NCBI RefSeq assembly: GCF_000190375.1
Contig: NZ_AEWG01000076.1
Span: 1-64,000, forward strand
Direction: 5' to 3'
DNA length: 64,000 nucleotides
Source: Rubrivivax benzoatilyticus JA2 = ATCC BAA-35
Lineage (GTDB): Bacteria; Pseudomonadota; Gammaproteobacteria; Burkholderiales; Burkholderiaceae_C
The stretch's first letter is position 1, and each line of letters starts with the position of its first letter. The notes below the pieces were generated by a model. The model was not told the origin of the DNA and searched no databases. It saw only the letters and a program-made list of their open reading frames with translations. The position numbers were made by a program, and so were the translations under genes. Positions 1 to 7,171 of the stretch are shown here, piece after piece.

Positions 1-650
1 GCGGCTTCGCCGCGCTCGACGCCGCGCTGCCCGGCGGCGGCTGGCCCTCGCGCGTGCTCACCGAGCTGCTGCTGCCGCGTGCCGGCCTGGGCGAGATGCG
101 GCTGCTGGCGCCAGCGTTGGCCGCGGTCCAGCGTGCCGAGGGCTGCGTGATGCTGTTCGACCCGCCGGCGCTGCCCTTCGGCTGGGCGCTGGCCGAATGC
201 GGGCTCGACCTGGCGCGGCTGTTCGTCGTGCGCAGCCGCCAGGCACAGCGGGGCCGCGCGCGTGGGCCGCTGCCGGCCGCCGACGTGTTGTGGGCGCTGG
301 AACAGGCGCTGCGTTCGGGCCAGGTCGGCGCCGTGCTCGCCTGGCTGCCGGCGCGCCTGCCGGCCGACGCGCTGCGCCGGCTGCAACTGGCCGCGCAGAC
401 GCACGACGGCCCGGCCTTCGTGCTGCGCGACGACGCCGCGCGCACCCGGCCCAGCGTCGCGCCGCTGCGGCTGTGGCTGTGCGCCGCCGGTGCCGACGCG
501 CTGCGTGTGCACCTGCTCAAGCGCCGCGGCCCGCCGCTGGCCCAGCCGCTGGCGCTGGCCCTGCCTCCGGTGCTGCCGGCTGCGGCGCGGGCCCGCGCCG
601 CGACGCCGGTGGCCCGCACTGCGTTCACCCAGGAGGTCCTGCAACCATGA
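1..650 (+). CDS. imuA: ImuA, SOS mutagenesis RecA-like protein (5' end outside window)
   Basis: The reading frame is open from the first complete codon (base 3) to TGA at 648-650, so the N-terminus lies to the left of the window. The visible protein has the ImuA signature of an ALDAALPGGGWP segment followed by LTELLLP, and a RecA/SulA-like core. In this family ImuA works with ImuB and the error-prone polymerase DnaE2 in damage-induced translesion synthesis; it is a RecA-fold protein without a normal Walker A loop, and none is visible here. The stop overlaps the ATG of the next gene (ATGA), so translation is probably coupled. Family assignment is by recognition; confidence is good because imuB lies just downstream. 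Confidence 0.85.
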   Translation, partial: GFAALDAALPGGGWPSRVLTELLLPRAGLGEMRLLAPALAAVQRAEGCVMLFDPPALPFGWALAECGLDLARLFVVRSRQAQRGRARGPLPAADVLWALEQALRSGQVGAVLAWLPARLPADALRRLQLAAQTHDGPAFVLRDDAARTRPSVAPLRLWLCAAGADALRVHLLKRRGPPLAQPLALALPPVLPAAARARAATPVARTAFTQEVLQP

Positions 651-1144
651 ACTCTCCCGCCTTTCTCGCCGGCGGCGCCGCCGTGCCGGCTTCGCCCGCG
701 CTCGATGTTTCGCCGTCGTCGGCCGCCGTCGGCCCGGCCGTGGGTGCCGCGGCGCTGGTGCACGAGTTCTGGCGCCGCATGGCGAGCAACGACTTCGCCT
801 CGGTCGGCGAGCTGCTGGCCGAGGATTTCGTGCTCGACTGGCCGCAGTCCGGCGAACGCTTCCGCGGTGCCGAACGTTTCGTGCGCATGAACCAGGAGTA
901 CCCGGCCAACGGGCCCTGGCGTTTCCGGCTGCACCGCGTCGTCGGCGGGGCGCACGACGCGGTGTCCGACGTCGGCGTCACCGACGGCGTGCAGCAGGCG
1001 CGTGTGATCTCGTTCTTCGACTGCGATCTCGCCGCCGGCCGTGTGCGCCGCCTGGTCGAGTTCTGGCCCGAACCTTATGCGGCGCCGACGAACCGCGCCC
1101 ACCTGGCCGAGCCGATCGACGACGCGGAGGGCGAGGGCGGCTGA
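647..1144 (+). CDS. NTF2/SnoaL-like small protein between imuA and imuB
   Basis: This 165-residue protein starts at the ATG that overlaps the imuA stop codon. After about 45 Ala/Pro-rich residues comes a compact alpha+beta domain (VHEFWRRMASNDF, LLAEDFVLDWPQSGERFRG, then strands ending in RRLVEFWPEPY). This pattern of a first helix, the conserved DW..sGE.frG turn and a cone-shaped sheet is that of the NTF2/SnoaL superfamily, whose members are small enzymes or binding proteins. The substrate cannot be told from sequence. Four-base overlap with imuA suggests co-translation, and hence possible SOS co-regulation, but no function in mutagenesis is known to me. Confidence 0.75.
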   Translation: MNSPAFLAGGAAVPASPALDVSPSSAAVGPAVGAAALVHEFWRRMASNDFASVGELLAEDFVLDWPQSGERFRGAERFVRMNQEYPANGPWRFRLHRVVGGAHDAVSDVGVTDGVQQARVISFFDCDLAAGRVRRLVEFWPEPYAAPTNRAHLAEPIDDAEGEGG

Positions 1145-1299
1145 CCGGGCGCCGTGGGCGCGCGGGCGAGCGTCGGGGTGCTGCGGCAGGGCCCGGTGTT
1201 GGCGTTGCCGTTGCCGTCTGCCCGTCTGTCCGGCCGTTTGCCCGTTCTCCTGTTCGCCCGTTCGCGTTACCCCACCGGCCGTTCCGCTTGAGGCTCCCC

Positions 1300-2934
1300 G
1301 TGTTCTGGATCGCGCTGCACGCCCCGCGGCTGTCGCTGGAGTCCTGGCGCGCCACGCTGGGTGCGGCCGAGGCCGCCCGGCCGCTGGCGCTGCTGGCCGC
1401 GCACCGCATCGCCGTCGTCGATCGCCAGGCCGCCGAACGCGGCGTGCAGCCCGGCATGCGGCGTGGCACCGCGCTGGCGCTGGCCCCCGATCTGGTGCAC
1501 GGCGAGGCCGATGCGGTGCGCGACGCCGCCGCGCTGACGGCGCTGGCACACGCCGCGCTGGCCTTCACGCCGATGGTCGTGCCGGAGCCGCCGGCCACGG
1601 TGTTGCTGGAGGTGGCGGCCAGCCTGCGCTGCTTCGGCGGCGGGCCGCGGCTGCTGCAGCGGCTGCAGGCCGCCGTCGAGCCGCTGGGGCATGCACTGGC
1701 CCTCGCCAGCGCGCCCACGGCGCGCGCCGCCTCGCTGCTGGCGCGCTGGCGGGGCGATCAAACGGGCTTCATGCTCCTGCCGGGCGACCGGCTGGCGGCG
1801 CTGCAGGCCGTGCTGGCCGGCGCGCCGCTGGCCTTGCTGGACGCCGGGCGCGAGCACGCCGCGGTGCTGCAGGGCATGGGCGTGCACACGCTGGGCGAAC
1901 TGCAGGCGCTGCCGCGCGACGGCGTCGCCCGCCGCTTCGGCACCACGCTGCTGGCCGAACTCGACCAGACGCTGGGCCACGCCGCCGATCCGCGCGAGCC
2001 GCTCGTGCCGCCGGCGGTCTTCGCGAGCCGGCTGGAGCTGTTCGCGCGTGCCGACACCACGGCCCAGGTGCTGCACGGCGCCGGCGTGCTGCTGGCGCGG
2101 CTGGTGGCCTGGGCGCAGGCGTGCCAGGTTCGCATCGCCGCCTTCACGCTGGACATGCACCACGACCGCTGCCGTGGCGACGCGCCGCCGGCCACGCGGC
2201 TGCGGCTGGAGCTGGCCGAGCCTTCGCTCGACCCGGATCACCTGCAACTGCTGCTGCGCGAGCGTCTGGGCCGGCTGGAACTGCTGGCGCCGACGCTGGA
2301 GCTGGAACTCGAATGCCGCGAGGCGGTGCACGCACCGGCGCCGAACGCCGAGCTGTTCCCGTCGCGCCAGGGCCAGGCGCAAGGCCTGCTGCGCCTGCTG
2401 GAGCGCCTGCGCGCGCGCCTGGGCGACGAGCAGGTGCTGCGCCTGGCGCCGCAGCCCGACCACCGCCCGGAATGCGGCACGCGGCTGCTGCCGCTGGGGC
2501 GCGTGCCGGCGCCGTCGGTGCGGCACGGCCGGCACCCGTCAGCCCCGCCGCCGGTGGTGGCGCAGGGCGCTGCACCGCCTGAACCGGCAACCGACCCGGC
2601 ACAGGCCCTGATCGCCTCGCTGCTGGCGCGTGCCGCGCCGGTCGTGCCTGCAGCCGCACGGCGCCGGCGCGCCGCGCTGCACCGCCCGGTGTGGCTGCTG
2701 GACGCACCGCAGCCGCTGCCCGAGCGCCACGAGCGCCCGCAATGGCAGGGCCGACCGCTGCGTGTGCTGGCCGGGCCGGAGCGCATCGAGTCGGGCTGGT
2801 GGGACGGCGGCCTGGCGGTGCGCGACTATTTCGTCGCCCAGGCCGAGGACGGCGCGCTGGTCTGGGTCTACCGCGAACGCCTGCCGGCCGACGACGCAGC
2901 CGGCGGCTGGTACCTGCAGGGCTGGTTCGGCTGA
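1300..2934 (+). CDS. imuB: ImuB, Y-family polymerase-like protein
   Basis: A 544-residue Y-family polymerase homologue. I chose GTG at 1300 because GAGG at 1290-1293 lies six bases upstream and the protein then begins VFWIALHAP, as ImuB proteins do; TTG at 1288 is an alternative. Palm and finger segments are recognisable, but the position where active Y-family enzymes carry the SIDE motif reads LLEVAASLRCF (about residues 100-110). The catalytic acidic pair is therefore absent, as is known for ImuB. The protein is expected to act as an adaptor that links ImuA, the beta clamp and DnaE2. No dnaE2 follows; the next gene is convergent. Confidence 0.85.
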   Translation: MFWIALHAPRLSLESWRATLGAAEAARPLALLAAHRIAVVDRQAAERGVQPGMRRGTALALAPDLVHGEADAVRDAAALTALAHAALAFTPMVVPEPPATVLLEVAASLRCFGGGPRLLQRLQAAVEPLGHALALASAPTARAASLLARWRGDQTGFMLLPGDRLAALQAVLAGAPLALLDAGREHAAVLQGMGVHTLGELQALPRDGVARRFGTTLLAELDQTLGHAADPREPLVPPAVFASRLELFARADTTAQVLHGAGVLLARLVAWAQACQVRIAAFTLDMHHDRCRGDAPPATRLRLELAEPSLDPDHLQLLLRERLGRLELLAPTLELELECREAVHAPAPNAELFPSRQGQAQGLLRLLERLRARLGDEQVLRLAPQPDHRPECGTRLLPLGRVPAPSVRHGRHPSAPPPVVAQGAAPPEPATDPAQALIASLLARAAPVVPAAARRRRAALHRPVWLLDAPQPLPERHERPQWQGRPLRVLAGPERIESGWWDGGLAVRDYFVAQAEDGALVWVYRERLPADDAAGGWYLQGWFG

Positions 2935-2944
2935 CGCCGCCGGC

Positions 2945-3607
2945 TCAGGCCAGCACCTTCAGCAGCCAGCGCTGCAGCGCCTGCACTTCCTCGAGACAGA
3001 CCGAGTGTTCCATCGGGTAGTCGTGCCACTCGACCTCGAAGCCTTCGCGGCGCAGCGCCTCGCGCGCCGCCTGGCCGCGCACCAGCGGCACGACGCCGTC
3101 GTCGCGACCGTGGGCCAGGAAGACCGGCGTGCCGGTGCTCGCCGGGTGGCGTTCGGCGGCCAGTGTCTCGGGCAGCGGCAGATAACCCGACAGCCCGGCC
3201 AGGCCGGCCAGCCGGTGCGGCAGGCGCAGCCCGCCGCCCAGCGTGACCGCGCAGCCTTGCGAGAAGCCGGCGAGCACGATGCGCGACGCCGGCACGCCGC
3301 GCGCGATCTCGCGCTCGACCAGCGCCTGCACCGCGGCGAAGGACTCGCGCAGCCCGGCCTCGTCTTCACGGCGCGGCGCGTCCGGCCCGAGGATGTCGTA
3401 CCAGGCGCGCATGCGGTAGCCGCCGTTGATCGTCACCGCCCGTTCGGGCGCGCGCGGCAGCACCCAGCGCACGGGCCCCAGCGCCTCCAGCCGCAGCTCG
3501 TCGGCCATCGGCAGGAAGTCGGTGCCGTCGGCGCCCAGCCCGTGCAGCACGATGACCGTGGCCACCGGCGCCACGCCCGGGTCGAGTTCGATCGTCTGCA
3601 GCGCCAT
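2945..3607 (-). CDS. Alpha/beta-hydrolase, carboxylesterase/phospholipase family
   Basis: A 220-residue cytosolic serine hydrolase of the carboxylesterase/lysophospholipase (DUF-free, EstB-like) family. The triad is visible: Ser116 in GFSQG, Asp170 in HGRDDGVV and His201 in MEHSV. The oxyanion segment LHGLGADGTDF is at residues 21-31. The start ATG at 3607 is preceded by GGAGACACG, a good ribosome site; an upstream extension of 16 codons is possible but has no site. The family cleaves short acyl esters or acyl groups from lipids and proteins; the natural substrate here is unknown. It converges on imuB with only ten bases between. Confidence 0.85.
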   Translation of the reverse strand: MALQTIELDPGVAPVATVIVLHGLGADGTDFLPMADELRLEALGPVRWVLPRAPERAVTINGGYRMRAWYDILGPDAPRREDEAGLRESFAAVQALVEREIARGVPASRIVLAGFSQGCAVTLGGGLRLPHRLAGLAGLSGYLPLPETLAAERHPASTGTPVFLAHGRDDGVVPLVRGQAAREALRREGFEVEWHDYPMEHSVCLEEVQALQRWLLKVLA

Positions 3608-3770
3608 CGTGTCTCCTTGCTCGGTCCATCGCCCGCCGCGGCGGTCTTGCAGCACGCATTTCCTCCGCGGAGGAGCGAATGCCAGAGCCGGGCAACTTCA
3701 AGCCCCGCTCGCACGCACACGGCGCATCAAGCGGCCGCCGCGGCCCGGCTTTGCCGGGTCGCTGGCGGCG

Positions 3771-3803
3771 CCCCCTGGGGGGAGCGCGTGAGCGCTCCGG
3801 GGG
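3771..3803. terminator. GC-rich stem-loop after trpS
   Basis: GGAGCGC (3781-3787) and GCGCTCC (3792-3798) form a perfect seven-base stem with loop GTGA, and outer CCCCC and GGGGG runs can extend it. It lies just past the trpS stop. There is no T-run, so intrinsic termination is uncertain; it may be a dispersed intergenic repeat instead. Confidence 0.4.
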
Positions 3804-3806
3804 GGA

Positions 3807-5033
3807 TCAGTAAGAGATGCCCATGGCTTCCCGGACGTCCTTCATCGTCTGCCGGGCCACCGTGCGCGCACGCTCGGTGCCCATCTCGACGATCCAGTGC
3901 ACCTGCTTGGGGTTGGCGGTGAAGGCTGCGGCGCGTTCGCGCCAGGGCTGCTGTTCCTTGACGATCGCGTCGATGACCGGCTGCTTGCACTCCAGGCAGC
4001 CGATGCCGGCCGACGTGCAGCCCTGGCTGGCCCAGCTCTGGGTCGCTTCGTCGCTGTAGACCTTGTGGAAGGCCCAGACCGGGCACTTCTCCGGCGTGCC
4101 CGGGTCGGTGCGGCGCACGCGCGCCGGGTCGGTGACCATGCCGCGCACCTTCTTGGCCACGGTGTCCGGGTCGTCGCGCATCAGCACGGCGTTGCCGTAG
4201 CTCTTGCTCATCTTCGCGCCGTCCAGGCCGGGCAGGCGCGCGTTCTCGGTGTACAGCGCCTGCGGCTCGACGAGGATGCTCTTGCCGCTGCCCTTCAGGT
4301 GGCCGGCCAGCAGTTCGCTGTCGTGCGCCGTCCAGCCCTCGACCTGGCCTGCCGCCTTCTTCAGGATGCCTTCGCCCTTGGCCAGCGCCTCGGCGGCACC
4401 GGTCTCGCCGAAGGCCTTGCGCTGCTTCTCGAAGTAGCGCTGGTCGTCCTTGGAGAGTTTGGCCAGCGTTGCTGCCACCTGCTCGGCGAAGTCGGGTGCG
4501 CGGCCGTAGAGGCTGTTGAAGCGCCGCGCGCATTCACGCGTCAGTTCGACGTGCGAGGCCTGGTCTTCGCCGACCGGCACGTAGGCGGCCTTGTAGATCA
4601 GGATGTCGGCGGCCTGCAGCAGCGGGTAGCCGAGGAAGCCGTAGGTCGCGAGGTCGCGGTCCTTCAGCTTGTCCATCTGGTCCTTGTAGGTCGGCACACG
4701 TTCGAGCCAGCCCAGCGGCGTGCCCATCGCCAGCAGCGTGAACAACTCGGCGTGCTCGGGCAGACGGCTCTGGATGAAGATCGTGCTCTTCTCCGGGTCC
4801 AGGCCGGCGGCGAGCCAGTCGATCACCATCTCGTAGACGTTCTTCTCGATGACGTCACGCTCTTCGTAGTGCGTGGTCAGCGCGTGCCAGTCGGCAACGA
4901 AATAGAAGCAGTCGTACTGGTCCTGCAGCCGCACCCAGTTCTTGAGCGCGCCATGGTAGTGGCCGAGGTGCAGGGAGCCGGTCGGGCGCATGCCCGAGAG
5001 AACGCGGGGTCGCATGGAGTTTTGCCGGGACAA
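3807..5033 (-). CDS. trpS: Tryptophanyl-tRNA synthetase with Cys4 motif
   Basis: Class Ic aminoacyl-tRNA synthetase that charges tRNA-Trp. HLGH at residues 22-25 is the HIGH motif and KMSKS is at 274-278. At 408 residues it is longer than the common bacterial form of about 330, owing to an insertion between residues about 175 and 265. Near the C-terminus Cys317, Cys339, Cys346 and Cys349 form C-x21-C-x6-C-x2-C. This is almost identical in spacing to the [4Fe-4S] site described for the Thermotoga maritima enzyme, so I predict an iron-sulfur TrpRS. The ATG at 5033 gives MSRQNSMRPRVLSG; an internal ATG six codons later is also possible. Divergent from purN. Confidence 0.95.
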   Translation of the reverse strand: MSRQNSMRPRVLSGMRPTGSLHLGHYHGALKNWVRLQDQYDCFYFVADWHALTTHYEERDVIEKNVYEMVIDWLAAGLDPEKSTIFIQSRLPEHAELFTLLAMGTPLGWLERVPTYKDQMDKLKDRDLATYGFLGYPLLQAADILIYKAAYVPVGEDQASHVELTRECARRFNSLYGRAPDFAEQVAATLAKLSKDDQRYFEKQRKAFGETGAAEALAKGEGILKKAAGQVEGWTAHDSELLAGHLKGSGKSILVEPQALYTENARLPGLDGAKMSKSYGNAVLMRDDPDTVAKKVRGMVTDPARVRRTDPGTPEKCPVWAFHKVYSDEATQSWASQGCTSAGIGCLECKQPVIDAIVKEQQPWRERAAAFTANPKQVHWIVEMGTERARTVARQTMKDVREAMGISY

Positions 5034-5074
5034 GGAAAGCGTCGATTGTCTCAGGTCGCGGCGGGGCCGCTCGC

Positions 5075-5080
5075 TACACT
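5075..5080 (+). promoter_or_regulatory. Predicted -10 hexamer of purN
   Basis: TACACT ends nine bases before the purN ATG, and no Shine-Dalgarno sequence lies between. The start of transcription would be at or near the ATG. No clear -35 is seen. Confidence 0.35.
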
Positions 5081-5089
5081 GCGCGCCCC

Positions 5090-5719
5090 ATGAAGCGCAT
5101 CGTCATCCTGATCTCCGGCCGCGGCTCGAACATGGAGGCGATCGTCCAGCGCTGTGCCGCCGAAGGCTGGCCGGCGCTCGTCGCGGCCGTCGTCTCGAAC
5201 CGGCCCGACGCCTCGGGGCTGGCCTTCGCCGCCGCGCACGGCGTGCCGACGGCCGTCGTCGACCACCGCGGCTTCGCCGGTGACCGCGAGGCCTTTGACG
5301 CCGCGCTGGCCGCCGAGATCGACCGCCACGAGCCCGACCTCGTCGTGCTCGCCGGCTTCATGCGCATCCTCGGCGACGCCTTCGTGCGCCGCTACGCCGG
5401 GCGCATGCTGAACGTGCACCCGTCGCTGCTGCCGGCCTTCCCGGGGCTGCACACGCATCGCCGCGCGATCGAGGCCGGTTGCAAGGCCGCCGGCGCCACC
5501 GTGCACTTCGTGACGCCCGAGCTCGACCACGGGCCGATCGTCATGCAGGCCGTGGTGCCGGTGCTGCCGGGCGACGACGAGGCGGCGCTCGCTGACCGTG
5601 TGCTCGCCGCCGAACACGTCATCTACCCGCAGGCCGTGCGCTGGTTCGTCGAAGGCGCGCTGGTCGTCGACGGCGGCGTCGTGCGCCAGCGCGACGGCCA
5701 GGCCCAACTGCTCGTCTGA
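5090..5719 (+). CDS. purN: Phosphoribosylglycinamide formyltransferase (GART)
   Basis: Third step of purine synthesis: transfers the formyl group of 10-formyl-THF to glycinamide ribonucleotide in the cytosol. At 209 residues it has the usual PurN length. It opens with MKRIVILISGRGSNMEAI (GAR/phosphate-binding SGxGSN loop). The catalytic block LNVHPSLLPAFPGLHTHRRA contains the conserved Asn-His pair, and the closing catalytic Asp lies in the TPELDHGPIV segment. The start follows a -10-like TACACT by nine bases without a ribosome site, so the mRNA may be leaderless. Divergent from trpS with 56 bases between the starts. Confidence 0.96.
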   Translation: MKRIVILISGRGSNMEAIVQRCAAEGWPALVAAVVSNRPDASGLAFAAAHGVPTAVVDHRGFAGDREAFDAALAAEIDRHEPDLVVLAGFMRILGDAFVRRYAGRMLNVHPSLLPAFPGLHTHRRAIEAGCKAAGATVHFVTPELDHGPIVMQAVVPVLPGDDEAALADRVLAAEHVIYPQAVRWFVEGALVVDGGVVRQRDGQAQLLV

Positions 5720-5741
5720 ACGGCCCGCGGCAGCCGCCGTC

Positions 5742-5760
5742 GCGCCCCGATCCGGGGCGC
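5742..5760. terminator. Stem-loop after purN
   Basis: GCGCCCCG and CGGGGCGC form a perfect eight-base stem around ATC, 22 bases after the purN stop and before the next gene. No T-run follows. Confidence 0.4.
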
Positions 5761-5775
5761 GGGCCGCGCTCACGG

Positions 5776-5781
5776 GATAAT
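5776..5781 (+). promoter_or_regulatory. Predicted -10 hexamer of the RsmB-like gene
   Basis: GATAAT ends nine bases before the ATG at 5791 with no Shine-Dalgarno sequence between, consistent with a leaderless mRNA. Confidence 0.4.
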
Positions 5782-5790
5782 CGCGCCCCT

Positions 5791-7050
5791 ATGCATCCGA
5801 ACGCCCTGCTCGACCTCGCCACCGAACTGCTGCGCAGCGTGCTGCGCCTGGACCAGCCGGCCGACGCCGTCGTCTCCGCGTTCTTCCGCCAGCACCGCGC
5901 GCTCGGTGCGCGCGACCGCCACGCGCTCGCGGAGACCGCCTACAACGTGCTGCGCCAGCGCCTGCTGCTCGCGCACCTGGCGCAAAGCGGCAGCGGCGCG
6001 CTCGAGCGCCGGCTGGCGATCCTCGGCTGGCAGGGCGGCGACAACTTCCTGCGTGGCGCGCTCGGCCCGCACGAGCAGCAGTGGCTGGCCCAGGTCAACA
6101 CCGTCGACCGCACGACGCTGGCCGACAAGCTGCGCCACAACCTGCCCGACTGGCTGGCCGGCGCGCTGCAGACGCAGCTCGGCGAGGAGTTCTGGCCGCT
6201 GGTGCAGGCGATGGACGCCGCGGCACCGCTGGACCTGCGCGTCAACGCGCTGAAGACCAAACGCGACGAAGCCGCCAAGGCGCTGGCCGCCGCCGGCATC
6301 ACCGCCGAGCCGACGCCGTATTCGCCCTGGGGCCTGCGCGTCGACGGCAAGCCGGCGTTGAACAAGCTCGAACTCTTCACCAACGGCAGCGTCGAGGTGC
6401 AGGACGAGGGCAGCCAGCTGCTGGCGCTGCTGACCGGTGCCAAACGCGGCGAGATGGTCGTCGACTTCTGCGCCGGCGCCGGCGGCAAGACGCTGGCGCT
6501 GGGCGCGATGATGCGCAACACCGGCCGCCTCTACGCCTTCGACGTCTCGGGCCACCGCCTGGACAACCTGAAGCCGCGGCTGGCGCGCAGCGGCCTGTCC
6601 AACGTCTATCCGGCGCAGATCGCGCACGAGCGCGACGAACGCGTCAAGCGCCTGGCCGGCAAGATCGACCGCGTGCTGATCGACGCGCCTTGTTCGGGCC
6701 TGGGCACGCTGCGCCGCAACCCCGACCTGAAGTGGCGCCAGTCGCCCAAGGCGGTGCAGGAGCTGCAGGCCAAGCAGCAGGCCATCCTGGCCAGCGCCTC
6801 GCGCCTGCCCAAGTCCGGCGGCCGCCTGGTCTACGCCACCTGCAGCCTGCTGACGGCGGAGAACGAGGAGATCGTCGCCGCGTTCGATGCCGAACACGGC
6901 CGCGACTTCGTGCGCCTGGACGCTGCCGAGCTGCTGCGCGAGCAGGGCGTCGAGCGTGCCGACGAACTGGTGCAGGACCGCTGCCTGCGCCTGTGGCCGC
7001 ACCGCCATCGCACCGACGGCTTCTTCGCCGCCGTCTGGCAGCGGCGCTGA
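5791..7050 (+). CDS. RsmB/NOP2-family RNA m5C methyltransferase
   Basis: A 419-residue SAM-dependent methyltransferase that makes 5-methylcytosine in RNA. The N-terminal half resembles the NusB-like domain of RsmB. The Rossmann SAM site is VVDFCAGAGGKTLALGAMM, near residues 225-243. The two Cys of the family are present: DAPCSGLGTLRRNPDLKWR (motif IV, nucleophile-release Cys) and VYATCSLL (motif VI, catalytic Cys). 16S rRNA C967 is the target of RsmB itself; whether this protein is RsmB or a paralogue cannot be settled here, since the usual fmt neighbour is absent. No ribosome site before ATG. Confidence 0.85.
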   Translation: MHPNALLDLATELLRSVLRLDQPADAVVSAFFRQHRALGARDRHALAETAYNVLRQRLLLAHLAQSGSGALERRLAILGWQGGDNFLRGALGPHEQQWLAQVNTVDRTTLADKLRHNLPDWLAGALQTQLGEEFWPLVQAMDAAAPLDLRVNALKTKRDEAAKALAAAGITAEPTPYSPWGLRVDGKPALNKLELFTNGSVEVQDEGSQLLALLTGAKRGEMVVDFCAGAGGKTLALGAMMRNTGRLYAFDVSGHRLDNLKPRLARSGLSNVYPAQIAHERDERVKRLAGKIDRVLIDAPCSGLGTLRRNPDLKWRQSPKAVQELQAKQQAILASASRLPKSGGRLVYATCSLLTAENEEIVAAFDAEHGRDFVRLDAAELLREQGVERADELVQDRCLRLWPHRHRTDGFFAAVWQRR

Positions 7051-7119
7051 CGCCGCGGCGCGGCCGCGCTTGCCACGATCAGCGCCTGAAAGCCAGGCGA
7101 AATCGCAAATCACCTTGCA

Positions 7120-7146
7120 AAACCAGGCTCGTACAATGCCTGGTTT
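7120..7146. promoter_or_regulatory. Perfect 9-bp dyad in the desaturase promoter region
   Basis: AAACCAGGC (7120-7128) and GCCTGGTTT (7138-7146) flank the nine bases TCGTACAAT, whose TACAAT (7132-7137) looks like a -10 hexamer. The dyad lies 26-52 bases before the desaturase ATG. It could be a repressor operator over the promoter or a hairpin in the leader. Confidence 0.5.
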
Positions 7147-7171
7147 GAGATAACGCAAGGCGAAAGACGCG

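Noticed and set aside
1300-2934. Active DinB/Pol IV
   Set aside because: The catalytic acidic residues are missing and the imuA neighbour identifies it as ImuB.
7115-7137. TTGCAA and TACAAT as a -35/-10 pair for the desaturase
   Set aside because: The spacer would be only 11 bases. TACAAT may still be a -10, but not with this -35.
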